Program-made: the position numbers and the translations under genes
The notes under the pieces: generated by a model
Database searches by the model: none
What the model was told of the DNA's origin: nothing
The model's input: only the letters and a program-made list of their open reading frames with translations
Assembly (NCBI RefSeq): GCF_040712315.1
Contig: NC_134013.1
Location: 3,569,001-3,633,000 of the forward strand
Direction of reading: 5' to 3'
Source of the DNA: Castanea sativa
Taxonomy: Eukaryota; Streptophyta; Magnoliopsida; Fagales; Fagaceae
Length of the DNA stretch: 64,000 bases
Shown: piece by piece, positions 23,697-35,435 of the stretch
Position numbering within the stretch: position 1 is the first letter of the stretch
Layout of the letters: each line of letters begins with the position of its first letter

Positions 23697-24562
23697 GAGC
23701 ATCCACACCAGCCCATGTAAAATTTCCATCTATTTTACAAGAAAAAACCAACTTTTTCTATTTTACACACCCACTTTTACACAACTTTACAAAACTCCCA
23801 CATCAGTTTATCTATTTTACACATTTATTCAATAAAATAATCATTTCTTTTTAACACTGTCATCTCTCAACACAACCCCACAACCACTGTCATCAAGCAA
23901 TCACCGTCATCAACCCAGCCTCTAGCCTCCACCTGAGCAACAAGATCGACACCAGCATCCAACCAAAAAAAAACTAGAAAATCATAAAAACAACCCAAAA
24001 ACCCACATCAGAGAGTGACCCACATCCATCAATTGATGGTAGCTCCAGTAAATCAAGCCACCGTCATCAACCTACCCAAATCTAAAAACCCATTTATCAG
24101 AAAGAGTGAGGGACGACGATAAAGGTCAGAGAGAGTGAGGGACGTCGATGACCTGAGCAACAACGAGCAACGGCCTGAGCAACAACAAGATCGAGCGACG
24201 CCAGCTTGAGCAACAGCGAGATCAAGCGACGCCGGCTTGAGCAACAGCGAGATCGAGCGCCGCAAGCTTGAGCAACAACGAGATTGAGTGACGCCGGCTT
24301 GAACAACAGAGAGATCGAGCAACGCCGGCTTAAGCAACAGCAAGATCGAGCGACGCCGGCTTGAGCAACAGAGAGATCGAGCAACAGCGAGATTGTGGGT
24401 GTTGCTCAGGTATATTTACACGGACACTGTAGCCCGTGGATGAGTTTACAAGTTTTTACATGTTTTTACACCCACTGATGTGGGTGTTTTTTTGCTCAAA
24501 TTGTGTAAATTTTATCAATTTTTGCATTTTAGAAGATTTTACATGGGCTGGTGTGGATGCCC
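23697..24562. mobile_element. PIF/Harbinger-type MITE, sister of 2583-3625, TSD TAA
   Basis: The left end GAGCATCCACACCAGCCC and the right end GGGCTGGTGTGGATGCCC form a near-perfect TIR with TAA outside each (23694-23696, 24563-24565). About 100 bp at each end matches the element at 2583-3625, while the interior is different and carries a 31-bp minisatellite. Confidence 0.85.
24174..24390. repeat. 31-bp minisatellite, seven copies
   Basis: The unit CTTGAGCAACAGCGAGATCG... (31 bp) starts at 24174, 24205, 24236, 24267, 24298, 24329 and 24360. Because 31 is not a multiple of three, several frames stay open across it; the overlapping minus-strand ORFs here are an artefact of this. Confidence 0.9.
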
Positions 24563-24577
24563 TAATGGAAATGCTCT

Positions 24578-24906
24578 AAGCCAGTCAATATTGTCAAGCA
24601 AATAGTTGAGGGTTAAAAAAAAAATTCTAGGGAATTCTTCCGTGCAATGACTGCAAATTTGGCCTTACATGGAGAAGGGTTTGTAATTCTTAATTATACA
24701 GTCAATTAATATTCTACTTTCATTTTTTTTTTCTGTGTATAGAGCAACTAGAAAGACAATAAGCCAGTCTATATTGTCAAGCAAATGGTTGAGGGTTAAA
24801 AAAGTTTTAAAAAACTAGGGAATTCTACCTTCCCATGACTGCAAATTTGGCCTTACATGGAGAAGGGTTTGGAATTCTTAATTATATAGTCAATTAATAT
24901 TCTATA
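24578..24906. repeat. tandem duplication, period about 182 bp
   Basis: Two copies of a unit beginning AAGCCAGTC(A/T)ATATTGTCAAG and containing GCAAATTTGGCCTTACATGG. A shorter related piece (TGTGTATACAACAACTAG) is at about 22642. No coding content. Confidence 0.85.
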
Positions 24907-25499
24907 TTTATTTTTTTAGAATTTCAATCTATGACATTTGCTTTTGATTATTGTGATCTTTATTATGAGAATAAGACACTAATTGGTTTTTAGTATAGAC
25001 GGAGGTTGAATCCTAACTCTCTATTTCAATCATAAAAAACTTTACTAATTGAACTAGTTAGAACCTACAATATTCTACCTTCATTGTATAATCAATTCAA
25101 ACTACACCCACTCCAAAGGGCAAGATAGCTACCAAATTGAATTCCTACCATACATGGCATGTCAATGTTTCTGATTCAAAATATACCATTTAACCCAAAT
25201 AAAAAAAAAAAAAAAAAAAACCATTTAACAAAGGTAGTTGTTATTATTATTATTATTATTATTGGTAAATAAATAGTTATTATTATCTTGTTATATTGTA
25301 TCTAACACTCTCATAGAAAGACGGACGGCGCTCCAACTAGTTCAGCGGTTCAAATGAATCTCCTGGCCCGGCCAAAATAAAAAATATGTGTATATATATA
25401 TAATATTTTTTTGACCCTTAAATAAAAAATTTGAACACCACCTTGAATCTAAATTTTGTTTAAACCCAAATGAAATAGTTTTGAATATAATTATCTTAG

Positions 25500-25652
25500 T
25501 GTTACTTTCACAATAATTTTACTGTAATCTTACAATAAAAGTTAAGTTGTATGTTGTAATTAGTTTTTATCTAGATTCACAACATACATAACTTTTTTAC
25601 ATACTTTTAACAATTTACTACCTAAATTTTATTATAAAAATGTTGCATCGGT
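25500..25652. repeat. small imperfect palindrome, MITE-like
   Basis: An arm with AAGTTGTATGTTGTAATT pairs with CACAACATACATAACTTT about 40 bp later, inside A/T-rich DNA. Confidence 0.4.
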
Positions 25653-25657
25653 AGTAT

Positions 25658-26297
25658 CACTAGCGGAGCCAAGGGGGGGCACCTGCCCCCGTGACTCCTA
25701 ATTTTTTTTTTTTTTTTTGTATTAGTAGTCACATGGAGGGGGAAAAAAAAAAGACTTCTGCTTGTTGAAACTTGAAAGTGACCAAACCATCTATTTCATT
25801 ATTTTATTTATTTTTATTTTATATCATTATTTACACAATTTTTACTATTTATGATACTTTTCACAAAATTTTATCTTTGAATGATGCTAGAAATATTACA
25901 AATTTTACTACTTATGTCTTACAAATTGGCATGTTATCAATCACAAAAAATAATTTTAAACATTTATTCATTATATTTTTTAAGTAACACTAATCATATT
26001 TTTACTCCATTAGTTTGTAAATTTTTTAGTAGCTATGAATTGGTTGTTTTTGTTTATATATTTTAATAATACGAAATATATTCATATTTGCTTACAATCG
26101 TTTATTTATTTTACTATTATTGTTGATTAATATTTTTTTAAAAAATTTCACTTTTAATATTATTTTTTAATTTTACCTCCTCTAAACTAAAATTCTAACT
26201 TTACAACTGAGTAGTATTACTAATAAAATTATTTATTCGTAAAGAAAAATAAATAAATTAACCTTCTTTCTACATTAATTCTGGCTCTGACTCTGTT
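25658..26297. mobile_element. probable non-autonomous DNA element ('cggagcc' ends)
   Basis: The left end CACTAGCGGAGCCAAGGGGG and the right end, inverted, CAACAGAGTCAGAGCCAG resemble the ends of a repeat type common in plant genomes. No clear target duplication. The interior is A/T-rich. Confidence 0.4.
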
Positions 26298-26625
26298 GAC
26301 CTCCTAACAAAATATCTCAGAGCCACCATGGCATAGAAATGAATCTTATAATCAGCTATCATTACTTTCACGAAATGACCATCCGATATTATTTATTTCC
26401 AATCACAAAATAAATTATCTCCTTTTTATTTTCTTTTTTTTAACCATAAAATAACGTCATGGCGTTGCAATGAGTTGGGTAACGTGTTTCATGGGTAGAG
26501 CGGCAAAAGTTTCTTAAGAAATCTCCAACGAGATTCTCGTGATTTTCAGTACACAAACAAAAAAAAAAATCTATGAAAAATTAATATAAAAAAAATTATA
26601 TTTTATTTCAACCACAAAATTATGA

Positions 26626-26785
26626 TGGATTCTAATTAGATCAATTGATAAAGTTTTTATGACTGTAAAAAATATTTGAGATTCAATTTCTGCTTATACC
26701 AAAAACTGATTGGTGTCTTAGTATGATAATATTGAGTTATTATCAAAAGTGGACGCTATAAGTTAAAATTTTAAAAATAAAAAAT
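26626..26785 (+). mobile_element. SINE copy 3 with 13-bp target duplication
   Basis: A near full-length family member: GGATTCTAATTAGATCAATTG (box A-like), GAGATTCAATTTCTGC (box B-like), ACTGATTGGTGTCTTAG, and an A-rich end. CACAAAATTATGA (26613-26625) and CACAATATTATGA (26786-26798) flank it. Confidence 0.75.
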
Positions 26786-26798
26786 CACAATATTATGA

Positions 26799-28480
26799 AA
26801 AAGCATATAGAAGTGCAAGCAATATGTTGATTATAAATTAAGAAAATGATAACAATTTTGAAGCCTTGTGAATGAATGGTTAATTGTGACTTGTGGTGGG
26901 AGACAGAGACTTTGGTTTCCACTTATACCATGGTGCTTCAGATTGGTTTAGATTTCTTATGGGAAAAGATAAGATCGTAAAAGACCCATACGTAGGATGG
27001 TGCTGAGCTCTCAATGTTGATTTAGATAGGAGGATTAATTGAGAAAATGTTATCTTTTTAGTAATGCCATTAAAATGGAACAATATTTAGTACTACTCCC
27101 CATTAGTAGTTCATAGATGGAATCAACTAATATTTATAAAACTTTGGTTAAATAATAAAGAGATTGGGTGGGGATGGAGGGTTAGGCCATGGTGTTGGGT
27201 AAATCATAAATGGAATGGATTTTGGAAGGTTCAAATGAACTAATATTTATTTCCTTATTATAGTTTGTTTTTGTTTTTTTAGTTACAACAATAACAAGGG
27301 TTTTTTTTTTTTGTTGAGAATTAACAATGGAGTTTTTGAAAATTGAATGTCCCTGTTGAAAATATATCAAATGGTATAGATTGAATGGAATGTAAGTTTA
27401 AACATTTACCTTAAATATGAGACACAACAAAAGATGTCAGTATTATATATGAAGCTATTGCTCGAACCTTATTTTATTATTATAATTTATTTTAATGCAC
27501 GCGTGTATGTACACATACACGCAATAGGATTCAATTTTATATAGTTTGCTCAATGGTTATGTTTTTATCATCCATCTAAAACAAAGTAACTTTATTTTTT
27601 ATATAACCGAGTTTCAATTTCAAATACCTTATTTAACAACAATAAATTTTATCGGTTGAAACAACTAAAAACCACATAAAATTCTATTAATCTTAGTATA
27701 AAGTATTATTATATAAGATCTTAATAGGTGAAAATGCATTTTAAGTAAACAAAACAAAACAGGAAATGAGATTTTGATGAAATGTGAAATATAAAATAAT
27801 CTATTAAGTACCTTATTCATGTCATTAAACCAACCTGATTAAATATAAGATAATCATGAATCTATACAATACAATACTCCAAAGGGGGGAAAAACGAGTC
27901 TCTTGTCTATTTAAGTACCGAATAAGTACGAATTATAGTTGCATCTCATAAAAATAATTATTAAAAAAAAAACTTTCATATAATTGAGTATTAGCTTTCT
28001 TTTATCAATCAATAAATAAATAAAATATTTCTATTTAAATTTAAATAAATAAAGTCACATCATGGTTGCCTAATGCCATAATCTATCTTATAAATATTTA
28101 ATTATAGTGGACAACAATTGCAAGAGGAAATTGGAATTGTCCTCATCACTCCTTCACTTATGGAACCAACAAAAAGAAAAAAAGAAAAAAAAAAGGTCAA
28201 GATAAGAAGCTCAAAGAATGGATGGAATGATAATGTATTTGCCATCGATAACATCGAAGAGATGTGAGTGCCACATAATACCTATTCTTTTTTTCTTTTT
28301 TTTTTTTGAAAACCCACATAATACCTATTCAAAAGACATCGAGGTGTAAATATTTTTTTGGAAAACACTAGGGTTACAGTTTTTTTTTTTTTTTTTCCAA
28401 ATTGTTAATATAGTAAATACTTATTGGTAAGTGAAAAAATAATATTAGCGATGAATATACACCATTGTTAGTTTTAAAAC
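26799..28480. other. intergenic, nothing recognised
   Basis: A/T-rich DNA with short poly-A and poly-T runs. The small minus-strand ORFs (about 26880-27370) show no recognisable domain or conserved pattern. Confidence 0.5.
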
Positions 28481-28763
28481 CGAATTCAGGTCCTCTAGAT
28501 TTCCTAGGGTACTCTAACAGTAGATTTCCTTAAATCCTAACCACTCTTTAATGATTTAATGTTTAAGATTCTGCCATGTCAGCATTCTACTAACAATATT
28601 TTTAAAATAATAAAATAATGTTGCAAACAAAAAAAATTAAGATTATTATTAGTGGAATGCTGACATGACAGAATCTTGACCATTAAATCATTAAAGAGTA
28701 ATTAAGATTTAAGAAAATCTATTTGGTAGAATATCCTAAGAAAATTTAGAAGATCTGAATCCC
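28481..28763. mobile_element. hairpin MITE with about 130-bp arms
   Basis: The left arm (from CGAATTCAGGTCCTCTAG through ATGTCAGCATTCTACTAA) is mirrored by the right arm (TTAGTGGAATGCTGACATG... to AGATCTGAATCCC). The whole element is one long imperfect palindrome with a loop of about 30-40 bp. I could not fix a target duplication. Confidence 0.7.
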
Positions 28764-30959
28764 TCCCATGCGTTTTTAAATATTAGTATTACAAAAAAAA
28801 AATCCATAATAAAAGTTTGTGACAATAACATTATTATTATTATTTTTTTTGTTAATTGAAATTCACAATTGATTACAAAATTATGAACAAAACAAAAATT
28901 GATTACAAAAATCTAAAGATAAATTTTGGAAACAAAATTTTTCAGAACTTAGAAGATATATGTAGACCTTAGAAATCTAATTTAGATTTCTTCTGATCCT
29001 TTTCATGATTGAGATTTGATCATAACAATGATGAGGGTTGTAACCTGTAACTCGTAACCTATATTTTGTAGTTGAAGTCCCATGTAGGTGAAATTATTAG
29101 GTCTAACAGGACATCCTTACAGTAGACCTAATAATCTATCCCCAGGTAGAGGTAGCTTATAAAAAACAGATTTAGCGGATAACAGGTATAGCAAATTTTA
29201 AGGATTACACGGAAAATTGTTGGCCAAAAGGTGGAACGGTATGATTAATGTTTATTTATTGTTTGGATTAGTTTAATTAGTCCGATGCGAATATAATTGT
29301 CAGAGAATTATGCTACAGAATGGGCGCCCTCACGCTCTTAGCATGAGTAGTCCATTTTTTTGCACGTTGATCTATCCGTTGATCATTGCAAGAGTGATCC
29401 AATGGTCCCAACCCAAGCCCAATTTAAATGATCAATTTGTTATTGATTTAAAATTTAGGTGAAAATCCAAAAAAAACCTGTCTCTAGTTTGTGATAAATT
29501 AGTTATGATTTTTTTTATTCATTTTAAACCCCATCTCATATAGATAAACCATGAAACTTTGTAATAAACATCTATTACTCCATTAAATTTAAATATCATT
29601 GTTTTAAAACCTTTTTAAGAACTTTGTAGTTCCACGGATGCTTTTTGATATTTTTAATAAAATTGTTATGGTGTTATTGTTTCAATAAATAAATAAAAAA
29701 GTTTTTAGGGTTATAAAAGTAGTCATTAAGGAAAATTTGAAAGAATATCAAATAAAAGTATGGATACATAAATGTTTAATATAATTAGTACATCATAGAC
29801 ATAAAAGATTAATTTTGATAATTGAGTTGTTTTTTTTAACAAAATAAACTTGATAGTTACAAGAATAGGGAGGACCTTGAATCTTCTTTCTTTTTTTCTT
29901 TTTCTTTTTTTGAGGAAAAGAAATTGAATATTAGTTCTCCTAATAAATGAGAATGGAGAATAGATTATAACACTGAGTTACAAGACTCTTGATATTAAAT
30001 GAGGATGTTTGTTTGTTTTTATTTTTTAGAAATTGTTTTTTGTTAGATAGTTACAATATGTTACTAATTTCGAAACTCGAATGCTTTCTTCCCTGAACAC
30101 TCAAGCACTTTGTACATGTGGAGGTGTCACTTAAGTTACAAGGTGCTTGACAAAATAAATAATCACAATACCAATGTATTAAAGTTTAGTCAAATTAGCC
30201 TATTTGTATACAAGTATGATGCATAAAATGTTTAAATATAATGATTACATTTTGAAATATAAAAGGCATATACACACATATACAAATTATACAGTATTAT
30301 TTCAACACATCATATCTGTCTCACGATGATTAGTTTTTACCATTAGCAAAGATATCAATAGGTTTTTTTGTGGGGGGGGGGGGTTTGGCTAGCAAGATTC
30401 AATTGTTGGTACCTTATTTGATTAGTACTTTTCCAGTATATCTAAACAATTAAAAAGATTATTAAATTTCCTCAAAAAAAAGATTATTAAAAAAATGGTA
30501 TTTTTTTAATTAAAAAAAAGGTTTCCTTCCATATTTATTATAAAAGTAGGTTTTGAAATATTGTTATGGTAAAAGAACCATTACTATTTATTCTCAAAAA
30601 AAAAAAAAACTATTCCTATTTTTTTGAGAAATGAACACACACACATACACAAGAGAGAAGGAAAAAAATTATAACACAAATGCACACCATAACTCCATTC
30701 AAAAGTCATGGTAACTTTTAAGGGAGGGTGAGACAAATTATACTATACACAAGACACTCTTTTAAGCAATTTGGAACAATTACCTTTTTTTTTTAAAGAA
30801 ACAAACACACACACACACACAACTCTTTCTATTTAAATCTACCAACTTTCTCATATTTTTATCCAAATAGACAGGTAAACCATATAAACCATACAAAAAA
30901 ATAAAAACAGTTGGAGGATTTAAATGAAAGAAAATCTTATCTCATTAATTACACATGGA
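28764..30959. other. intergenic with SINE-like fragments
   Basis: No gene. A perfect 13-bp inverted repeat (ATTATTAGGTCTA / TAGACCTAATAAT) lies at 29093-29135 with a 17-bp spacer. Two antisense SINE-like fragments sit at about 29893-29993 and 30030-30152 (...AAGTTACAAGGTGCTTGAC). A G10 run is at about 30374 and (CA)n at about 30809-30822. Confidence 0.5.
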
Positions 30960-31029
30960 TATTATCTATACTATTTACAAGATTTTTTTTTGAGGGGATA
31001 TACTATTTACAAGATGATTTTCTTCTTTA

Positions 31030-31180
31030 GACTGGATTTTTATGTGGTTCATAAATACCCCTAAACTTTACATTTAATAGGAAAAAAACTTAAAGACAAC
31101 CTAGTAAAAATATATCTCCAACTCCACTTAAAATGCCTACAAAATAGGATACTATTCTCCTAATCCATGTTTTTAAAACA
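31030..31180 (-). repeat. dispersed repeat, copy 2 (inverse of 19310-19450)
   Basis: On the minus strand it reads the same AGGCATTTTAAGTGGAGTTGG... block as 19310-19450, about 11.7 kb away in opposite orientation. Confidence 0.65.
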
Positions 31181-32082
31181 AACTTATCCGCTTAAAAAAA
31201 AAAAAAAAAAAAGCTTATCCAGAGAAATTTTTTATAAAAGGAAAATTATGACAAAAAAAAAACTTCATTGCATATACAAAATGCGTGTAATGAAGTTAGT
31301 ACATAAATAAGAGAATAGGATCATTGGATTATAAAAGTAAAAATTTATCCAAAAAAAAACTCAAAACACCAAATTATAAAAGTGATTTATTTAGTTTATA
31401 ACAATAGACAAATGCTTGAGCTTTCCTTTTTATTTTATTTTATTTTATTAAAAAAATTATCATTTTTCCCACCCTACTTATTTTCAAGTTTCAACAATCC
31501 TCCACCCAATATATCCAACTTTACACTCAATTTCACTAATTATACCTTCACTGGACCCATTAATAAGTTATTTTAAAAATATTTTAATAAAAAATAATTT
31601 ATATTTTGATAACTTTTTTTAATTTTCCATAAAATTATCATACACCAATCGCACTCATGACTCACGAGTTAAAGTAGTTTTCCTATTTTCCACAAGCCCA
31701 AAGTGGTTGAAACATCTGTTTCTGGGACCCACATATTAGGTTATCAAACGAACCCAGGCGATTTGAATTTTCGAACAGAAATCAATCACGCTAGAAAAAG
31801 GAAAAAAATACAAAAAACAAAAGCAAGAAATGTGCTTAAGCTCATGGTAACAAACATGAGGACGCCTATACCTTATCTTCTCTCCCCATTTAGAATATTC
31901 TAATCTTTAATTTCTACATTGGGTCCACCGTGACTATTCAATTCAAAAGCTAAAAAAAAAAAAAAGTAACAAAAACAGCAGCAACGAACTCCACAAAAAC
32001 CAAATTGAAATCTAATTTCAAGTCCGTCTCAGAACGAAGAGAACACCCAAAAAAAAAAAAAAAAAAAAATTGATCTTCTTCT

Positions 32083-32124
32083 ATGAGTGGCTCCGAGCTT
32101 CACAATGGTGTCGTAATCTCATAG
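32083..32124 (+). promoter_or_regulatory. upstream ORF in the leader of the F-box gene
   Basis: ATG at 32083 opens a 13-codon frame (MSGSELHNGVVIS) that closes at 32124, 31 bp before the main ATG at 32156. It counts as a uORF only if transcription starts upstream of 32083; a long poly-A tract (about 32048-32069) just before it suggests leader DNA. Confidence 0.4.
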
Positions 32125-32155
32125 CTTAAAATCTCAACCGTCCAATTTATTCTGG

Positions 32156-33808
32156 ATGGGCCAGTCAACTTCGACGGCTGCCAATTCCAGCCGCCGTGAA
32201 ATCAATCATAGCCATCGATCTAAGTCGAAATCGACGGCCCTGATCTCCCCGATGCAACCTCCCGAAGATAACGACGACTACGAGATTATCGACGGTGGCG
32301 ATCCTGACTATATCTCCGAGCTGCCTGATGAGTGCTTGGCTTGTATATTTCAGTCTCTGAACTCCGGCGAACGGAAACGCTGCTCTCTGGTTTGTCACCG
32401 GTGGTTGCGGATCGAAGGCCAGAGTCGTCACCGGCTTTCTCTCAACGCAAAGTCGGAACTCTACAAGGATATAGATTCTCTGTTTTCGCGGTTCGATTCC
32501 GTGACGAAGCTCGCTTTGAAATGCGACCGTAGATCCTCGAGTATTTGCGACGACGGGCTCGTGCTGATCTCGGACAAGTGCCGGAACCTCACGCGCCTCA
32601 AGCTCCGCGCGTGTCGCGATTTGACCGACGCGGGGATGGAAGCCTTTGCGAAGAACTGCAAGGGCTTGAAGAAGCTCTCGTGTGGATCCTGTACTTTCGG
32701 AGCTAAAGGCATGAACGCCGTGCTCGAAAACTGTTCGTCTCTTGAAGAACTCTCCGTCAAACGCTTACGTGGCATCACCGACGGAGCCGCGGCTGAGCCG
32801 ATCGGTCCCGGCGCGGCGGCTTCGTCTCTGAAAACGATTTGCTTGAAGGAACTCTATAACGGTCAGTGTTTCGGTCCCCTAATTACAGGAGCAAAAAACT
32901 TGAAAACTTTGAAGCTATATCGGTGCTCCGGCGATTGGGATAAGCTTCTTCAATCGGTCACAGAACACGTTACGAGCTTAATCGAAATCCACCTCGAGCG
33001 TCTTCAAGTCAGCGATGTCGGTCTTTTGGCGATCTCGAACTGTTCAGATCTGGAAATTCTTCACCTCGTGAAAACGCCTGAGTGCACAAACATCGGACTC
33101 TTATCGCTCTCCGAACGTTGCAAGCACTTGCGGAAGCTTCACATTGATGGTTGGAAGGCGAATCGAATCGGAGACGATGGCTTAATCGCGGTATCGAAAA
33201 ACTGTGGTAATCTTCAGGAATTGGTTCTCATCGGTGTGAATCCAACGAAGCAAAGCTTGGAATCTCTAGCTACGAATTGCAAGAATCTAGAGCGCCTAGC
33301 TTTATGCGGAAGCGATACCGTTGGTGACCCCGAGATTTCGTGCATTGCGGCGAAATGTATCGCGTTGAAGAAGCTTTGTATAAAGAGCTGCCCTGTCTCC
33401 AATCAAGGCCTCGAAGCCTTAGCCAATGGCTGCCCTAGTTTGGTGAAAGTGAAGCTCAAGAAATGTAGAGCAGTAACTATGGAAGGCGCTGAATGGTTGA
33501 AAAACAATAGGGAATCACTCGCTGTGAATTTGGACAATGGTGAGACTGAGCAGCAGGATGCGAGTGCAAGTGACGGAGCACAAGAAAACGGTGGCGGCGG
33601 CGGCGGCGGCGGCGTGGCCGAATTCCCCCCGCCCCCTGCAGTGCCTAGCCAAATGGCTGCAGCTGCTGTCGCGGCGGCGAGTAATAATATGGCGGGAAGT
33701 ACGAGCCGTTCGAGCTCGATGAAGTGGAGATTAGGGCTATTGAGTGGGAGGAGTTTGGCTTGTACTTTGAGAAGGTGGTCAAGTGCTAACAGCAATGCTC
33801 GGGGGTAG
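32156..33808 (+). CDS. SKIP2: F-box/LRR protein SKIP2-like (VFB family)
   Basis: Intact single-exon gene, 550 residues. It should be a substrate receptor of an SCF ubiquitin ligase. The F-box lies at about residues 52-96 (YISELPDECLACIFQSL...LVCHRWL). It is followed by leucine-rich repeats from about 115 to 450 (repeated 'L..L.L..C..IT..G' units). The tail has a Gly9 run from (GGC)n, a Pro stretch, an Ala-rich block and a Ser/Arg-rich end. The N-terminus MGQSTS fits the N-myristoylation pattern (Gly2, Ser6). The layout matches plant SKIP2/VFB proteins closely. The coding region has much more G+C and CpG than its surroundings. Start chosen at MGQSTS because the frame then matches family length and N-terminus. 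Downstream about 33880-33905 has A/T-rich, polyadenylation-like sequence. Targets are not inferable. Confidence 0.95.
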   Translation: MGQSTSTAANSSRREINHSHRSKSKSTALISPMQPPEDNDDYEIIDGGDPDYISELPDECLACIFQSLNSGERKRCSLVCHRWLRIEGQSRHRLSLNAKSELYKDIDSLFSRFDSVTKLALKCDRRSSSICDDGLVLISDKCRNLTRLKLRACRDLTDAGMEAFAKNCKGLKKLSCGSCTFGAKGMNAVLENCSSLEELSVKRLRGITDGAAAEPIGPGAAASSLKTICLKELYNGQCFGPLITGAKNLKTLKLYRCSGDWDKLLQSVTEHVTSLIEIHLERLQVSDVGLLAISNCSDLEILHLVKTPECTNIGLLSLSERCKHLRKLHIDGWKANRIGDDGLIAVSKNCGNLQELVLIGVNPTKQSLESLATNCKNLERLALCGSDTVGDPEISCIAAKCIALKKLCIKSCPVSNQGLEALANGCPSLVKVKLKKCRAVTMEGAEWLKNNRESLAVNLDNGETEQQDASASDGAQENGGGGGGGGVAEFPPPPAVPSQMAAAAVAAASNNMAGSTSRSSSMKWRLGLLSGRSLACTLRRWSSANSNARG

Positions 33809-34641
33809 TTTAGATTGATGTCTCCTGGTCTATTTTACATTGTTTTGTGTTGTATGATCTGATTGTGTCTTTCTCTCTTTTATTTTAATGTATTTAATTA
33901 AAATTTCTGTGTGTTCTGTTTATTTCGCTTTTTTTTTTTTTTGAATTGAATCTTCACTGTTGCAATTGGTAATCATGCTTTTCTCACTTCTCTTTTTATT
34001 TGAGTTTGTGTTTTTTTATTTATTTTTTATTTACTATTAAATGATCTATACAATTCTAGTCTGCAAAGAGTACCTGGGGATTAATATTTTTTGATTCTTT
34101 TGCATTTGGTTGTAAGAAAAAAGTTTGAAACTTCTTCTGGTGTCTAATTATTCATATATGTTCATTTGGTATCTAGAGAGGGTTTTTTTAGGATTGTGAT
34201 TTTTTTTTATTCCATTGAAAAAAAAATGATTTATTGATTAGTAGATGATAAAAGCACAGCTATTTCCTAAATTTAAATGAATGGGATGGTAGGATGAAAA
34301 GTTCAGACAAACTATTAATACCATTTAATGTGCAGTCTGCTACTGAATTGTTGGTTTGAATTTTGATGTTCTTTCAATCCATGTTTTGCTTTGTTCCAGA
34401 AATTATTTGTGGTTTCTGGTTGTGTGCTTTGAAATTATTGGTTTTTATTTGGTTAGAAACAATGATGTTTAGGAAATTTGACCAGTGCAATGGATATGGT
34501 TGGATCATGTTTATAGGAGATGAGTCTTGTAAAGTCAATTGGATAGTCATACTTTTTTATTATTTAATCTGCAAATATCGAGTACTCATCCTTTTTCGAT
34601 CCTTAAACTTGTTATTTCCTTTTGGTTGGATAAACGGAGAG

Positions 34642-34673
<32 letters not shown>

Positions 34674-35435
34674 GTACAAACTCTCATGCATTACATCCTT
34701 GAAGATATTGACAGCTTCTGGCGTAGCGTCTCCATGCATCTAGTTGGGAATGTAAAATCAACCATTAGCTTTTTTTGTAAATCTTTAATTACTACCAAAT
34801 TGGATGTCTATTGAACAATCTAGGTTGAGTAGCCAAACTTTTGTATCGAAGTCCCAGAACTGATTCTGTTTCTATGCTCTCCAGTAATATGATCAGATGA
34901 AGTTTTCAGTAATTGAAACTATTTAGTTATTGATATTGATTGTGTACCATGTGGTTGATATCTACTCTCCCTTTCTCCCAGTCTTTCTCTCCTTTTCTGT
35001 GGTCAGTAGGTACATGTCAAAGACATTATGATTTCTTGAGGTTGAAGACCTTGGTGGCCTGGTGGGGTTTGATCCATCTAGCTTACAGGTCCGGTGAGGC
35101 ACAGAAAGTCATGAAACTTCTACCATATGACAAAATAGTCAGAAGGCTTGTTTGAGTATTGCCAATGGGCCTAAGAGGTAGCTATGAAGAGGATATGCAT
35201 GGCGTAAGAACTAAGAAGTTTGCCAAGGGAGCAGCTAATGACTAACGGCCAGTCATTGTGAGTCTCAGGTATGCAATGGCTTCTGGCTTCAACTTTTTGA
35301 TGGGCTTCATCGTCAATCTAAGGGCACATTTGGTGTGAGTTGCTGTGTTTATAAATACTAGGATTGATTGGCCTGCTCGTTGTGATTACTTCAGCTGAAA
35401 ATGAGAATTTAGAAAAGGTTGTTAATGTTCATGTG

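Noticed and set aside
24053..24384. Two overlapping 95-residue minus-strand ORFs
   Set aside because: Frames left open by a 31-bp minisatellite; the peptides repeat the same unit shifted by frame.
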